From Bordetella sp. 02P26C-1 (lineage in GTDB: Bacteria; Pseudomonadota; Gammaproteobacteria; Burkholderiales; Burkholderiaceae_B): a stretch of 64,000 nucleotides of DNA. A program made the translations under genes and the position numbers. Below the pieces are notes generated by a model. That model saw only the letters and a program-made list of their open reading frames with translations. It had not been told where the DNA came from and did not search any database. Within the stretch, counting starts at the first letter, position 1. Each line of letters begins with the position of its first letter. This document shows, one piece after another, positions 36,763-47,334 of this stretch. Location: assembly GCF_009763255.1 (NCBI RefSeq), contig NZ_WSJB01000028.1, positions 62,001-126,000 on the forward strand, given 5' to 3'.

Positions 36763-38349
36763 ATGAGCGCCTCCCGTTCCCCTGCTTCGCGCGAAGCCTT
36801 GCCGCCGCTGGAGGGCGCGACGCGCATTATCGGTTCGATCGCCCTGTCGACCGCGGTGTTCATGAATGTGCTGGACACCTCGATCGCGAACGTATCGATT
36901 CCCACGATCTCTGGCGATCTGGGCGTGAGTTCCAGCCAAGGCACTTGGGTCATCACCTCGTTCGCGGTGGCCAACGCCATCACGGTGCCGTTGACAGGGT
37001 GGCTGACCCAGCGTTTTGGCCAGGTGCGGCTTTTTATTATTTCTACCCTGCTCTTCGTGCTGGCCTCGTGGCTATGCGGTTTCGCGCCTTCGCTGGAAGC
37101 CCTGATCGCGTTTCGCGTGCTGCAAGGCGCGGTGGCGGGGCCGATGATCCCGCTGTCGCAAGCGCTGATGCTTTCGAGCTTTCCGAAGGCAAAATCCGGC
37201 ATGGCGTTGGCCATCTGGTCGATGACCACGCTGGTCGCGCCAGTGGCCGGGCCATTACTCGGCGGATGGATTTCGGATAACTATTCCTGGCCGTGGATTT
37301 TTTATATCAACGTACCGGTAGGCTTGCTAGCCGCGTGGATCAGTTGGCGGGTCTACCGCGATCGCGAATCGGTCACGCGCAAGTTGCCCATCGACAAACT
37401 CGGATTGGTGCTGTTGGTGGTGTGGGTGGGCGCGCTGCAAATCATGTTGGACAAGGGCAAGGAGCTTGACTGGTTCGCCAGCCCAGTTATCCAGCTGCTG
37501 GCACTGACGGCTTTCGTCGCCTTCGTATTCTTTCTGATCTGGGAACTCACGGATGCGCATCCAATCGTCGATCTACGCTTATTCAAGGTCCGCAACTTTA
37601 CTGTCGGCGCGCTGACGCTGGCCGTGGCCTACGGCGTGTTCTTTGGCAACGTGGTGCTGTTGCCGCTGTGGCTGCAAAGCACAATGGGCTATACCGCCAC
37701 CTACGCGGGGCTGGTCACCGCGCCGGTTGGCTTGCTGGCCATCTTGCTGACGCCCATCGTCGGCAAACTGCTCGCCACACGCGACCCACGGCAGCTGGTG
37801 ACCGTTGCGTTCCTGGTGTTCGCGCTGGTGTGCTTCATGCGCTCGGGCTTCAATACCGATGCGGATATGCGTACGTTGATTCTCCCAACGTTGGTGCAAG
37901 GGGCAGCCATGGCGGCTTTCTTTGTCCCGTTGACATCGATCACGCTGTCTGGGCTGGAGCCCTGGCGCATCCCCGCCGCCTCGGGATTATCGAATTTCTT
38001 GCGGCTGACGGCGGGGGCATTCGGAACGTCGATCGCCACCACGGTATGGGAAGACCGCGCCACCGAACATCATGCGCGGCTCACCGAAATCGCGCGGCCC
38101 GGTCATGCGCCGTTTGATCAGGCACTGGATACGTTGCAGAACACCCTGGCGATGCCGCGGGATGCCGCGCTCGCCCGGCTGGATGGGATCATCAATACGC
38201 AGGCCTACACCATGTCGGCAACAGACGTGTTTTATGCCTCGGGTGTCATCTTTATCTTGCTGACGGGCTTGGTTTGGTTCGCGCACGGGCGTCGCAAAAC
38301 CGCCAATGCGGGCGGCGGCGCTGCCGAAGCTGCAGCCGGGGCTCACTAA
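36763..38349 (+). CDS. emrB: EmrB/QacA-type MFS multidrug exporter (DHA2, 14 helices)
   Basis: The 528-residue product is a DHA2-family proton-driven drug exporter. It has motif C-like TLVAPVAGPLLGGWISDNYSW (about 151-171), the first-helix stretch VFMNVLDTSIANVSIPTI (29-46), and fourteen predicted helices. It starts 3 bases after emrA, completing marR-nodT-emrA-emrB. Likely substrates are hydrophobic compounds or uncouplers, by family analogy. Confidence 0.94.
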   Translation: MSASRSPASREALPPLEGATRIIGSIALSTAVFMNVLDTSIANVSIPTISGDLGVSSSQGTWVITSFAVANAITVPLTGWLTQRFGQVRLFIISTLLFVLASWLCGFAPSLEALIAFRVLQGAVAGPMIPLSQALMLSSFPKAKSGMALAIWSMTTLVAPVAGPLLGGWISDNYSWPWIFYINVPVGLLAAWISWRVYRDRESVTRKLPIDKLGLVLLVVWVGALQIMLDKGKELDWFASPVIQLLALTAFVAFVFFLIWELTDAHPIVDLRLFKVRNFTVGALTLAVAYGVFFGNVVLLPLWLQSTMGYTATYAGLVTAPVGLLAILLTPIVGKLLATRDPRQLVTVAFLVFALVCFMRSGFNTDADMRTLILPTLVQGAAMAAFFVPLTSITLSGLEPWRIPAASGLSNFLRLTAGAFGTSIATTVWEDRATEHHARLTEIARPGHAPFDQALDTLQNTLAMPRDAALARLDGIINTQAYTMSATDVFYASGVIFILLTGLVWFAHGRRKTANAGGGAAEAAAGAH

Positions 38350-38449
38350 AGCGGTCGGACTGCGATTAAACTGCGCATTCGATGGCCAACATGTCATACG
38401 TCGTGTCCGGCGCACTGGCCATCCATCGAAAAACATTGGGAGAACATTG

Positions 38450-39523
38450 GTGGCAGGTACTAAGCATAAAATCGCAGTCATTCCCGGCGACGGCATTGGT
38501 AAGGAAGTAGTCCCCGAGGGATTGCGCGTACTTGACGCTGTCGCGACACGCTTTGGCATCGATTTTCAGTGGGACCATTTTGACTGGAGCTGCGACTACT
38601 ACGCCAAGCACGGCAAGATGATGCCCGACGACTGGGCAACACAGATCGGCAGCCATGAAGCGATTTTCTTCGGCGCTATCGGCTGGCCCGCCACGGTGCC
38701 GGATCATGAAGCCCTGTGGGGTTCGCTGTTTCAGTTCCGCCGCCACTTCGACCAGTACATCAACTTGCGTCCCGTGCGCTTGATGCCGGGTGTGCCCTCG
38801 CCGCTGGCCAATCGCAAGCCGGGCGATATCGATTTCTTCATCGTCCGCGAGAACACCGAAGGCGAATACTCCAATAGCGGCGGCCGCCTCTTTGCAGGGA
38901 CCGAACGCGAAGTCGTCATTCAGGAAAGCGTGTTCACCCGCATCGGCGCCGACCGTGTGTTGAAGTTCGCCTTCGAATTGGCGCAGAAGCGTGGCAAGCA
39001 TTTGACCGCTGCCACGAAGTCCAACGGCATCTCGATTTCCATGCCGTGGTGGGATGAGCGCGTCGCCGACATCGGTACGCAGTATCCGGACGTGCGCTGG
39101 GACAAGTATCACATCGACATCCTGTGTGCGCATTTCGTGCAGCACCCGGACTGGTTCGATGTTGTCGTGGCATCGAATCTGTTTGGCGACATTCTGTCGG
39201 ATCTGGGCCCGGCCTGCACCGGCACGATCGGTATCGCGCCCTCGGCCAACCTGAATCCTGAACGCAAGTTCCCGTCGTTGTTCGAGCCGGTGCACGGCTC
39301 GGCGCCCGACATCTATGGCAAAAACATCGCCAACCCGATCGGTCAGATCTGGAGCGGCGCGTTGATGCTGGATTTCCTGGGTTATCCGGAAGCCTCGAAG
39401 GCCGTGGTCAGCGCCATCGAAACGGTGCTGGCCGAAGGCCCGCGCACGCGCGATATGCAGGGCACGGCATCCACGACCGACGTGGGCCGCGCGATCGCCG
39501 AGATCATCGCCTCTGGCAAGTAA
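38450..39523 (+). CDS. Tartrate dehydrogenase / D-malate dehydrogenase family
   Basis: The 357-residue product is a member of the isopropylmalate/isocitrate dehydrogenase superfamily. It has AVIPGDGIGKEVVPEG (9-24), FFIVRENTEGEYSNSGG, and ASNLFGDILSDLGPACTGTI with metal-binding aspartates. The pattern at FFGAIGWPATVPDHEALWGS is that of tartrate dehydrogenase/decarboxylase (TTC), which also acts on D-malate. The GTG at 38450 sits 7 bases after GGGAG; upstream codons overlap emrB. A TTG one codon earlier is also possible. Confidence 0.9.
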   Translation: MAGTKHKIAVIPGDGIGKEVVPEGLRVLDAVATRFGIDFQWDHFDWSCDYYAKHGKMMPDDWATQIGSHEAIFFGAIGWPATVPDHEALWGSLFQFRRHFDQYINLRPVRLMPGVPSPLANRKPGDIDFFIVRENTEGEYSNSGGRLFAGTEREVVIQESVFTRIGADRVLKFAFELAQKRGKHLTAATKSNGISISMPWWDERVADIGTQYPDVRWDKYHIDILCAHFVQHPDWFDVVVASNLFGDILSDLGPACTGTIGIAPSANLNPERKFPSLFEPVHGSAPDIYGKNIANPIGQIWSGALMLDFLGYPEASKAVVSAIETVLAEGPRTRDMQGTASTTDVGRAIAEIIASGK

Positions 39524-39533
39524 AACGATGACA

Positions 39534-39555
39534 GGCCAGTCTTTCGGGGCTGGCC
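39534..39555. terminator. Hairpin between tartrate dehydrogenase gene and ghrA
   Basis: GGCCAG pairs with CTGGCC around a 10-base loop in the 85-base gap between convergent genes. It has no U-tract, and a second CTGGCC copy nearby allows alternative pairings. Confidence 0.35.
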
Positions 39556-39608
39556 CAGACGGGCTGGCCTACCCGGGTCAGCCCATCAGTGCTGACGCAG
39601 ACGCGAGC

Positions 39609-40541
39609 TCAATAGCCGCGATCGCGCTGCACCACCCCGGACAACGGCTCGCCACGCATCAGACGCTGGATCTTATTGATGATCTGCGCGACCGTTTCGT
39701 GCTGAAGGCTGATCGCCGCCACATGTGGGGTGATCGTGACCTTGGGATGTTTCCAGAACGGATGGTCTTTGGGTAACGGCTCTTGGCGAAACACGTCGAG
39801 CGTCGCACGCTCGATATGTCCTGCATCCAACAACGCCAGCAGGTCTTCTTCCACCAAATGCTCGCCGCGCCCCATATTGATGATGTGGGCCTGGGGCATG
39901 AGCTGTTCCAGCGTTTCACGACGCAGGATATCGCGCGTCTCGGCCGTCAAGGGCAGCGTGTTGATCAACACGCGCGAACGGGCGAGAAACGCGGGCAATT
40001 CGTCCAAGCCAGCAAAGCTTTCCACCCCCGCCGGCACCTTGCCGCTGCGCGACCAACCCGCCACGGGATAATCAAGCGCGGCCAAGGTTTGCGCAACCTT
40101 GCTCCCCATGACGCCCGCACCCAGCACGCCCACTGGCCATTGCGCACGGCGCAGTTCGGACAATGTTGCCCAAACGCCGGCTTGCTGTTGAGCGACGTAG
40201 TCGTCGAACTGGCGGCTCGCGCGGGTGATCGCCCACACCGCATATTCCGCCATTTGCACGGCCATGCCCGCGTCTTCCAGCCGAACGATGGGGGTATCCG
40301 CAGACAAGGTCGGCAGCTTTAGCAGGCCGTCGACGCCTGCGCCCAGATTGAAGACCGCGCGCAGGTTGCGCTCGCGCTCGAAGAGTTCAGCGGGCGGCGA
40401 CCAGACCACCGCGATGTCCGCATTCTGCGGGGGCAGGTCGGGGTGCCACAGGGCAACCTCTGCTTCGGGGATAGCGTTGGAGATCGGTTCCACCCACCGC
40501 TCTTGCGTGGCGGGATGCGACGAAACGACGAGAATCTTCAT
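39609..40541 (-). CDS. ghrA: Glyoxylate/hydroxypyruvate reductase A
   Basis: The 310-residue product is a D-2-hydroxyacid dehydrogenase of the GhrA type. It has the NAD(P)-binding VGVLGAGVMGSKVAQTLAAL around 137-156, the catalytic Arg region LINTLPLTAETRDIL, and the His motif TITPHVAAIS. It reduces glyoxylate and hydroxypyruvate. It is convergent with the tartrate dehydrogenase gene, whose pathway can yield such 2-oxoacids; that link is inference. Confidence 0.9.
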   Translation of the reverse strand: MKILVVSSHPATQERWVEPISNAIPEAEVALWHPDLPPQNADIAVVWSPPAELFERERNLRAVFNLGAGVDGLLKLPTLSADTPIVRLEDAGMAVQMAEYAVWAITRASRQFDDYVAQQQAGVWATLSELRRAQWPVGVLGAGVMGSKVAQTLAALDYPVAGWSRSGKVPAGVESFAGLDELPAFLARSRVLINTLPLTAETRDILRRETLEQLMPQAHIINMGRGEHLVEEDLLALLDAGHIERATLDVFRQEPLPKDHPFWKHPKVTITPHVAAISLQHETVAQIINKIQRLMRGEPLSGVVQRDRGY

Positions 40542-40670
40542 GAATTACGCTCTCAGCTGCGGATCAAGTCCGCTATGCTGCCACAAACAGCGCGTTGCCA
40601 CGGCGTCAATCTTGCTGGGTTCAGGGGATTTCCCCGCCCAGGGCTCGAAGATCCGCGCGCGACCTTGGGC

Positions 40671-42182
40671 TTAGCGGCGTTTAGAGCCGAGCAAGGAACC
40701 CAATACGCCGCGCACAAGCTGTCTGGCCATCGATCGTGCGGTGCTCTTGACGACTGACTGCACCACGCCATCGCGCTTGCCGCCGCGCGGCCCGGTGGAA
40801 CCAAAGAGCAGCTCGTTCAAGCCCTGCATTAACCCACCAGAGGCTTGCTCCTCGGCGGCGCTGTTGGACTTCCCTTCGGTGCCGCCCGATGGCACGACTT
40901 CTGCGCTGGCTCGCGCGGTCAGGACCTCGTAGGCCGATTCGCGATCGATGGCCTTGGCATACTTGGCTGACATGGTCGGATCATCGCGCAGTGCCTGGCG
41001 TTCGGCATCCGTAGCCGGGCCGATGCGACTGCCCGGCGGCATGATCCAGGCACGTTGCGTGGGCTCGGGACGCCCTTTGGCATCGAGCAAGGACACCAGC
41101 GCCTCGCCCACCCCCAGCTCCGTGATCGCGGCTTCGATATCGAGCCCTGGATTCGGCCGCATGGTCTCTGCTGCGGTTTTTACGGCCTTCTGGTCACGGG
41201 GGGTAAACGCGCGCAATGCGTGCTGAACGCGATTGCCCAATTGTCCCAGCACGGAATCGGGGATATCCAACGGATTTTGCGTGACGAAGTACACGCCCAC
41301 GCCTTTTGAACGCACCAGGCGCACGACCTGCTCGATCTTGTCTAACAGCGCCTTGGGCGCATCGTTAAACAACAGGTGTGCCTCGTCGAAAAAGAACACC
41401 AGCTTGGGCTGATCGCGATCACCGACTTCGGGCAGCTTTTCATACAGGTCGGCCAGCATCCACAACAAGAACACACTGTAGAGACGCGGCGACTGCATCA
41501 GCTTGTCAGCGGCGAGGATATTGATGATGCCCCTACCCTTGGCGTCGGTACGCATCAGATCCAACACATCCAACATGGGCTCGCCGAAAAATTTCTCGGC
41601 GCCTTGAGACTCCAGCCGCAACAGACTGCGCTGGATGGCGCCCACCGAGGCGGCGGACACATTGCCGTACTTGGTCTTGAGCTGCGCCGCGCGGTCTGCG
41701 ACGTTTTGGAGCATCGCGCGCAGATCTTTTAGATCGAGCAGCAGATGCCCCTCGTCATCGGCCACGCGAAATACCAAGGTCAGCACGCCTTCCTGGGTAT
41801 CGTTGAGTTCCAGCATCCGCGACAGCAGCAAGGGCCCCATGTCGGAAATCGTGGCGCGAACCGGCAAGCCCTGCTCGCCAAACACATCCCAGGCGACCGC
41901 GGGATTGGCGCCCCAGACAGGCTCGGGCAAGCCGTTTTGCTGCAGGCGGGCTTGCAGCTTCGAATTGGATTCCCCGGCTTGAGAAATTCCCGTCAAATCG
42001 CCTTTGATGTCGGCCAGAAATACCGGCGTGCCAATGCGCGAAAACGCTTCGGCAAGCACCTGCAGCGTCACCGTCTTGCCCGTGCCCGTCGCGCCAGTGA
42101 TGCAGCCATGGCGGTTCGCCAGTGCCGGCAGCAAGTGCAATTCTGTATGTTCGTTTTTTGCGACGACGATGGGGTCGGACAT
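40671..42182 (-). CDS. HerA-like ATPase (DUF853 / YjgR family)
   Basis: The 503-residue product has the HerA-HP-type ATPase domain with Walker A GATGTGKT (30-37), a Walker B-like [13 protein letters not shown], and the sensor [24 protein letters not shown]. It matches the YjgR/DUF853 group, single-gene relatives of the HerA/FtsK translocases with unknown biological role. The C-terminal 90 residues are Gly/Ser-rich, followed by a basic helix. No nurA nuclease partner adjoins. It is divergent from yebC. Confidence 0.9.
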   Translation of the reverse strand: MSDPIVVAKNEHTELHLLPALANRHGCITGATGTGKTVTLQVLAEAFSRIGTPVFLADIKGDLTGISQAGESNSKLQARLQQNGLPEPVWGANPAVAWDVFGEQGLPVRATISDMGPLLLSRMLELNDTQEGVLTLVFRVADDEGHLLLDLKDLRAMLQNVADRAAQLKTKYGNVSAASVGAIQRSLLRLESQGAEKFFGEPMLDVLDLMRTDAKGRGIINILAADKLMQSPRLYSVFLLWMLADLYEKLPEVGDRDQPKLVFFFDEAHLLFNDAPKALLDKIEQVVRLVRSKGVGVYFVTQNPLDIPDSVLGQLGNRVQHALRAFTPRDQKAVKTAAETMRPNPGLDIEAAITELGVGEALVSLLDAKGRPEPTQRAWIMPPGSRIGPATDAERQALRDDPTMSAKYAKAIDRESAYEVLTARASAEVVPSGGTEGKSNSAAEEQASGGLMQGLNELLFGSTGPRGGKRDGVVQSVVKSTARSMARQLVRGVLGSLLGSKRR

Positions 42183-42385
42183 CTATGCTCTCCGGCATGC
42201 AAGAATTGTGACAAGTGTAGAGCGAACGCGCGAAATTGTGCGGCATGCGTGCCCAGGCACAGCGTAAAACGGCCCGCGACATGTGTAGAAGCAATTCGGC
42301 GCGTCGCATCCTGGCCTCGCCGCGCGCCCGCGCGCGTCAACCACGGTAAAATGCCCGTTTTGCCGACAATTTTATTTGGGACACC

Positions 42386-43117
42386 ATGGCCGGACACAGT
42401 AAATGGGCCAATATCCAGCACCGCAAAGGCCGCCAGGATGCCAAACGCGGGAAGCTTTGGACCAAGATCATTCGTGAGATCACCGTCGCCGCGCGAGCCG
42501 GCGGCCCTGACCCCGACAGCAATCCGCGCCTGCGGATGGCGTGGGACAAGGCTACCGACGCCAACATGCCCAAGGACAACATCCAGCGCGCGATTCAGCG
42601 CGGGGCCGGCGGCGCCGATGGCGCCAACTACGAGGAAGTCCGTTACGAGGGCTACGGCATCGGCGGCGCGGCCGTGATCGTGGACTGCATGACCGACAAC
42701 CGCACCCGCACCGTCGCGGAGGTTCGCCACGCATTTGCCAAAAATGGCGGCAACCTCGGCCAAGAAGGCTCGGTTGCCTTCATGTTCAAGCATTGCGGCC
42801 AGTTCGTTTTTGCGCCCGGCACCGCGGAAGACACGGTCATGGAAGTCGCGCTCGAAGCCGGCGCCGAGGACGTTGTCACGGACGATGAAGGCGTGATCGA
42901 AGTCATTTGCGCCCCGGCCGACTACGCCGCCGTGCGCCAGGCATTCGAAGCCGCCGGCCTGAAGGCCGAAGTCGAAGGCATCATCATGAAGCCGCAAAAC
43001 GAGACCGAACTGACGGGCGAAGATGCGGAAAAAATGCAAAAGCTCCTCGATGTCCTCGAGGGCTTGGACGATGTGCAGGAAGTCTATACGAACGTCGTTT
43101 TCGACGAATCGCAGTAA
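42386..43117 (+). CDS. yebC: YebC/PmpR/TACO1-family protein
   Basis: The 243-residue product starts with the hallmark [20 protein letters not shown] and contains the [15 protein letters not shown] and [18 protein letters not shown] motifs. The family was long annotated as transcriptional regulators. TACO1-type members assist translation of certain peptides, including polyproline stretches. It precedes purD on the same strand by 175 bases. Confidence 0.95.
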   Translation: MAGHSKWANIQHRKGRQDAKRGKLWTKIIREITVAARAGGPDPDSNPRLRMAWDKATDANMPKDNIQRAIQRGAGGADGANYEEVRYEGYGIGGAAVIVDCMTDNRTRTVAEVRHAFAKNGGNLGQEGSVAFMFKHCGQFVFAPGTAEDTVMEVALEAGAEDVVTDDEGVIEVICAPADYAAVRQAFEAAGLKAEVEGIIMKPQNETELTGEDAEKMQKLLDVLEGLDDVQEVYTNVVFDESQ

Positions 43118-43292
43118 TCAGTATGCCGCGTGGATTTCCCTTTAAGGAACTCCATCGCGGCGACCCGTGCGGCGCGCCGGTCGCGTCGCGCGGGGCAGCA
43201 GTCAAGACACACCAACACGGCGGATCAGCCCGCCAACCTTTTGTGCCTAGCCTGGGACGGCAACGCCCGGCTATTTTAAGAACTCACCGAAC

Positions 43293-44594
43293 ATGAAACT
43301 CCTGGTAATCGGCTCTGGTGGCCGCGAACACGCCCTGGCTTGGCGCCTGGCCCGCTCGCCCCGCGTCCACAAGGTCTTTGTCGCGCCCGGCAACGGCGGC
43401 ACCGCGCAGGGCGACCTGCTGCAAAACGTGCCCATCACCGATCCGGAAGAGCTGGCGGATTTCGTCGAGCGCGAAGGCGTTTCCCTCACGGTCGTCGGCC
43501 CCGAGGCGCCCTTGGCAGCGGGCGTAGTCGACGTGTTCCGCGCACGCAAGCTAAAGATTTTTGGCCCCACCAAGGCCGCCGCGCAGCTGGAGAGCTCCAA
43601 GGACTACGCCAAGGCTTTCATGGTGCGCCACAACATCCCGACGGCGCGCTATCAGACTTTTACCGATCCCGCCGAGGCACACGCCTACGTCGACCAGGAA
43701 GGCGCCCCCATCGTCATCAAGGCTGACGGCTTGGCCGCTGGCAAGGGCGTGGTCGTCGCCGCCGATCTGGCCGAGGCCCATGCCGCCATCGACGCCATGC
43801 TCGGCGATGGCAGCCTCGGCCAGGCAGGTGCGCGGGTCGTGATCGAGGAATGCCTGGTCGGCGAAGAAGCCAGCTTCATCGTGATGTGCGATGGCCGTCA
43901 TGTACTGGCGCTGGCGACCAGCCAGGATCACAAGCGTTTGAAAGACGGCGACGCCGGCCCCAACACGGGCGGCATGGGCGCCTATTCGCCCGCCCCGATT
44001 GTCACGCCGGGCCTGCACCACCGCATCATGCGCGAAATCATCTTGCCCACGGTGCAAGGCATGGCGCGCGACGGTATTCCGTACACCGGGTTCCTCTACG
44101 CGGGGCTGATGATCGGCCCGGGCGACGATCAAGACCGTTCGATCAAGACGCTGGAATTCAACTGCCGCATGGGCGACCCCGAAACACAGCCCATCATGAT
44201 GCGGATCAAGAGCGATCTGCTCGATACGCTTGAACACGCCGTCGAAGGCACGCTGGACCAAGCCGACATCACCTGGGATCGCCGTACCGCCCTGGGCGTG
44301 GTGCTGGCCGCGCACAACTATCCTGGTACGCCGCGTCAGGGCGATGTCATCGCCGCGTTGCCCGCCGAGACCGAAGACTGCATGGTTTTCCATGCGGGCA
44401 CGCGTCTCGAGGATGGCGAGCTCAAGACCGCCGGTGGACGTGTACTGTGCGTGACGGCGCTCGGCGACTCTGTTCGGATGGCACGCGAACGCGCCTACGC
44501 GGCAGTCGATGGGGTGCATTTCGACGGCCGCCAGTATCGCTCCGACATCGGCTGGCGTGCATTGAAGCCTTCGCAGCAAAAGGCCAAACCTTAA
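43293..44594 (+). CDS. purD: Phosphoribosylamine-glycine ligase
   Basis: PurD joins glycine to 5-phosphoribosylamine in purine synthesis. The 433-residue ATP-grasp protein begins MKLLVIGSGGREHALAWRLA and has the ATP-grasp stretches PIVIKADGLAAGKGVVVA and EECLVGEEASFIVMCDG. The signature RMGDPETQPIMMRI is present. Length is normal. It heads purD-hemF-nadD-rsfS-rlmH-maf. Confidence 0.97.
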   Translation: MKLLVIGSGGREHALAWRLARSPRVHKVFVAPGNGGTAQGDLLQNVPITDPEELADFVEREGVSLTVVGPEAPLAAGVVDVFRARKLKIFGPTKAAAQLESSKDYAKAFMVRHNIPTARYQTFTDPAEAHAYVDQEGAPIVIKADGLAAGKGVVVAADLAEAHAAIDAMLGDGSLGQAGARVVIEECLVGEEASFIVMCDGRHVLALATSQDHKRLKDGDAGPNTGGMGAYSPAPIVTPGLHHRIMREIILPTVQGMARDGIPYTGFLYAGLMIGPGDDQDRSIKTLEFNCRMGDPETQPIMMRIKSDLLDTLEHAVEGTLDQADITWDRRTALGVVLAAHNYPGTPRQGDVIAALPAETEDCMVFHAGTRLEDGELKTAGGRVLCVTALGDSVRMARERAYAAVDGVHFDGRQYRSDIGWRALKPSQQKAKP

Positions 44595-44720
44595 TTAATC
44601 TCAAAGCACGGATGGGTTGTCAGGGCTAAGCTTACCCAAGCACGCGCGGTGTCAACCCTGGCAGCCGCGTCAGCTCGCCGCCTGATCGGCGGCGACAGCC
44701 CTCACCCATCTGGACATAGC

Positions 44721-45632
44721 ATGAGCAAACTCCCCGTTTCCGACGTACGAAATTATCTGACCGGTCTGCAGACGCGTATCGTGCAGGCGTTGGAAGAAGC
44801 TGGCGGCGAAGCGTTCCGCACCGACGAATGGCAGCGTGCCGAAGGCGGCGGCGGCGTTTCGCGGTTGATTGAAGGCGGCCAGTTTCTGGAGCGCGGCGGC
44901 GTATTGTTCAGCCATGTCAAAGGCAGCCAGCTGCCCCCATCAGCCAGCGCGCATCGGCCAGAGCTGGCCGGCCGCCCTTGGGAAGCCATGGGCGTGTCGA
45001 TGGTGCTGCATCCGCGCAACCCGTATGTGCCCACCACGCACATGAACGTGCGCATGTTCATGGCTGCGGCTCGACCGGGGCAGGACGAAGAAGATATCTT
45101 CTGGTTTGGCGGCGGCCTGGATCTGACGCCCTACTATCCGTACGAGGAAGACGCGCGTCATTTTCATCAGGTCTGTCGGGACGCCCTGGCGCCGCACGGC
45201 GCGGACTACTACCCCAAGTACAAGCGCTGGTGCGATGAGTACTTCTTTTTGAAGCATCGCCAGGAAACGCGTGGTATTGGCGGCGTGTTCTTCGACGATT
45301 TGAACGAGCCGGGCTTCGACGCCTCGTTCGCATTGCTGCGGTCGGTAGGCGATGCATTTTTGCCGGCCTACATGCCCATCGTCGAACGCCGCAATGCCCT
45401 GCCCTACGGTGAAGCGCAGCGCGAGTTCCAGGCGTACCGGCGCGGCCGTTATGTTGAGTTCAACCTGGTCTTTGACCGCGGCACGCTGTTTGGCTTGCAA
45501 TCGGGCGGGCGCACGGAATCCATCCTGCTCTCCATGCCGCCCGTCGCACACTGGCGTTATGACTGGCAGCCACAACCGGGTACGCCCGAGGCTGAATTGA
45601 CCGCGTTTTTAACTCCACGGGATTGGGTGTGA
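44721..45632 (+). CDS. hemF: Oxygen-dependent coproporphyrinogen III oxidase
   Basis: HemF decarboxylates coproporphyrinogen III to protoporphyrinogen IX in haem synthesis. The 303-residue product from the ATG at 44721 has the HemF motifs [39 protein letters not shown] and [20 protein letters not shown] 72 bases upstream would add atypical residues. Its TGA overlaps the nadD GTG start by 3 bases (GTGA). Confidence 0.97.
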   Translation: MSKLPVSDVRNYLTGLQTRIVQALEEAGGEAFRTDEWQRAEGGGGVSRLIEGGQFLERGGVLFSHVKGSQLPPSASAHRPELAGRPWEAMGVSMVLHPRNPYVPTTHMNVRMFMAAARPGQDEEDIFWFGGGLDLTPYYPYEEDARHFHQVCRDALAPHGADYYPKYKRWCDEYFFLKHRQETRGIGGVFFDDLNEPGFDASFALLRSVGDAFLPAYMPIVERRNALPYGEAQREFQAYRRGRYVEFNLVFDRGTLFGLQSGGRTESILLSMPPVAHWRYDWQPQPGTPEAELTAFLTPRDWV

Positions 45633-46264
45633 CGCGAAACGAGCTACCGTCCTCCGCTAACACCGCGGCACAGCTGCCGCGGGTAGGCCTGCTGGGCGGA
45701 AGTTTCGATCCGATTCATGTGGCCCATCTCGCGCTGGCACGCGCCGCCCTCGGCGGGCTGGACCTGAACCAAGTTCAATTCATCCCAGCCGCGAATCCCT
45801 GGCAGCGCGCGCCCCTGGCCGCGTCGCCGGAGCACCGCCTGCGCATGATCGAAATCGCCATCGACGGCGACCCGGACCTGGACGTCGACGCCATCGAGAT
45901 CGAGCGAGGTGGCGCCACCTATACGGTGGACACCATCCTGGCCCTGCCGCCCATCGCGCATTATGTCTGGATACTGGGCGCGGACCAGCTCGCCAATTTC
46001 TGCACCTGGCATCGGTGGCAGGACATCGTCCAGTGCGTGGATCTGGCGGTCGCCGTGCGCCCAGGCTCACCGCTTGCGCCCCCGGCGGAACTGCAGGACT
46101 GGCTCGCCGCTCACCCCGAGCGGCAGCTAGCCACCTTGCCTTTCACCCCGATGGACGTCTCAGCCTCGGACATCCGCGCGCGCTTGGCTCGCGGTGCGCC
46201 AACCGAGGGCTTGTTGCCGCCCAAAGTCGCCAACTACATCGCGACCCACGATCTCTACCGCTGA
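45629..46264 (+). CDS. nadD: Nicotinate-nucleotide adenylyltransferase
   Basis: NadD makes nicotinate adenine dinucleotide from nicotinate mononucleotide and ATP. The 211-residue product has the [15 protein letters not shown] motif (21-35) and the C-terminal [14 protein letters not shown] nucleotidyltransferase motif. I chose the GTG at 45629, which overlaps the hemF stop as GTGA; a TTG two codons earlier is also possible. Confidence 0.95.
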   Translation: MTRNELPSSANTAAQLPRVGLLGGSFDPIHVAHLALARAALGGLDLNQVQFIPAANPWQRAPLAASPEHRLRMIEIAIDGDPDLDVDAIEIERGGATYTVDTILALPPIAHYVWILGADQLANFCTWHRWQDIVQCVDLAVAVRPGSPLAPPAELQDWLAAHPERQLATLPFTPMDVSASDIRARLARGAPTEGLLPPKVANYIATHDLYR

Positions 46265-46347
46265 TAGCTCGCGTTTGGCGTAAAGGGTGACGTATCGGCG
46301 CCTCATCTCGCCCCCGTGCGCTGCCCTCGCGGGTTATATTTACAAAC

Positions 46348-46737
46348 ATGGATATTCAAAAACTGCAACGCGCCGTCATCGACGCCCTTGAAGACGTCAA
46401 GGCGCAAGACATCAAGGTGTTCAACACCACGCATCTGACCAGCCTGTTCGATCGCGTCGTCATCGCCAGCGGCACCTCCAATCGCCAGACGCGTGCGCTG
46501 GCCTCCAGCGTGGCCGACTGCGGTCGCGCGCTCAAGCTCACCGGCATTACCGTGGAAGGCGAAGACACGGGCGAATGGGTCGTCGTGGATCTGGGCGATA
46601 TCGTGGTGCACGTGATGCAACCGGCGATCCGCCAGTATTACAACCTGGAAGAAATCTGGGGCGATAAACCGGTGCGCGTCAAATTGTTGCCCGCCTCCGG
46701 TGGCCAGCCGGGTCAGCTTGACGACGCCGAAGACTGA
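46348..46737 (+). CDS. rsfS: Ribosomal silencing factor RsfS (DUF143)
   Basis: RsfS binds L14 and blocks subunit joining in starvation. The 129-residue product has the core INVFNTTHLTSLFDRVVIAS-like region, TVEGEDTGEWVVVDLGDIVVHV (70-91) and a tail rich in Gly/Asp. It follows nadD as in most proteobacteria and precedes rlmH. Confidence 0.95.
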   Translation: MDIQKLQRAVIDALEDVKAQDIKVFNTTHLTSLFDRVVIASGTSNRQTRALASSVADCGRALKLTGITVEGEDTGEWVVVDLGDIVVHVMQPAIRQYYNLEEIWGDKPVRVKLLPASGGQPGQLDDAED

Positions 46738-46800
46738 TCGGGACGACGCGATGCCTGTTTTTTGCGCGGCGCCAACGCCGTTGCGAGGCACAGCCAGCTT

Positions 46801-47271
46801 ATGAAACTCATCGTTATTGCCGTGGGCCATCGTATGCCCGACTGGGTCGAAACGGCTTGGGATGACTACGCCAAGCGGCTGCCCGCGGATTGCGCGCTCG
46901 AACTGCGCGAGGTAAAGCCCGAGCCGCGCACCACGGGTAAAACGCCTGCGCAGATGATGGCGGCCGAAGCGCGTCGCATCGAGGCGGCGCTGCCGGCCGG
47001 CGCGCTGCGGCTGGCGCTGGATGAGCGTGGTCGTGACCTGACCACGATGGCACTGTCTCAGCGCCTGGAACAATGGCGCGGCGACGGACGTGACGTCGCG
47101 TTTATCGTGGGCGGCCCCGATGGATTGGACGCATCGCTGAAAGCCGCCTGTGATGGGCAGATCCGCCTGTCATCGCTGACCCTGCCGCACCCCATGGTGC
47201 GAGTCGTGCTCGCCGAGCAGCTTTATCGCGCCTGGGCGATCATGACGAGTCACCCCTACCACAGAGCCTGA
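46801..47271 (+). CDS. rlmH: 23S rRNA pseudouridine-1915 N3-methyltransferase RlmH
   Basis: RlmH is a small SPOUT methyltransferase. The 156-residue product from the ATG at 46801 begins [20 protein letters not shown] and has the SAM-binding knot [13 protein letters not shown] and the C-terminal [21 protein letters not shown]. It is directly downstream of rsfS, the usual arrangement. Confidence 0.96.
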   Translation: MKLIVIAVGHRMPDWVETAWDDYAKRLPADCALELREVKPEPRTTGKTPAQMMAAEARRIEAALPAGALRLALDERGRDLTTMALSQRLEQWRGDGRDVAFIVGGPDGLDASLKAACDGQIRLSSLTLPHPMVRVVLAEQLYRAWAIMTSHPYHRA

Positions 47272-47334
47272 TGCACATCGCACGGCATCCAGCTCTTATC
47301 GGCCGTCCTGCGTTCTGATTTCTCAATACACACC

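Noticed and set aside
43551-44579. 342-codon open frame antisense to purD
   Set aside because: purD motifs are complete on the plus strand; the antisense frame has no recognisable family.
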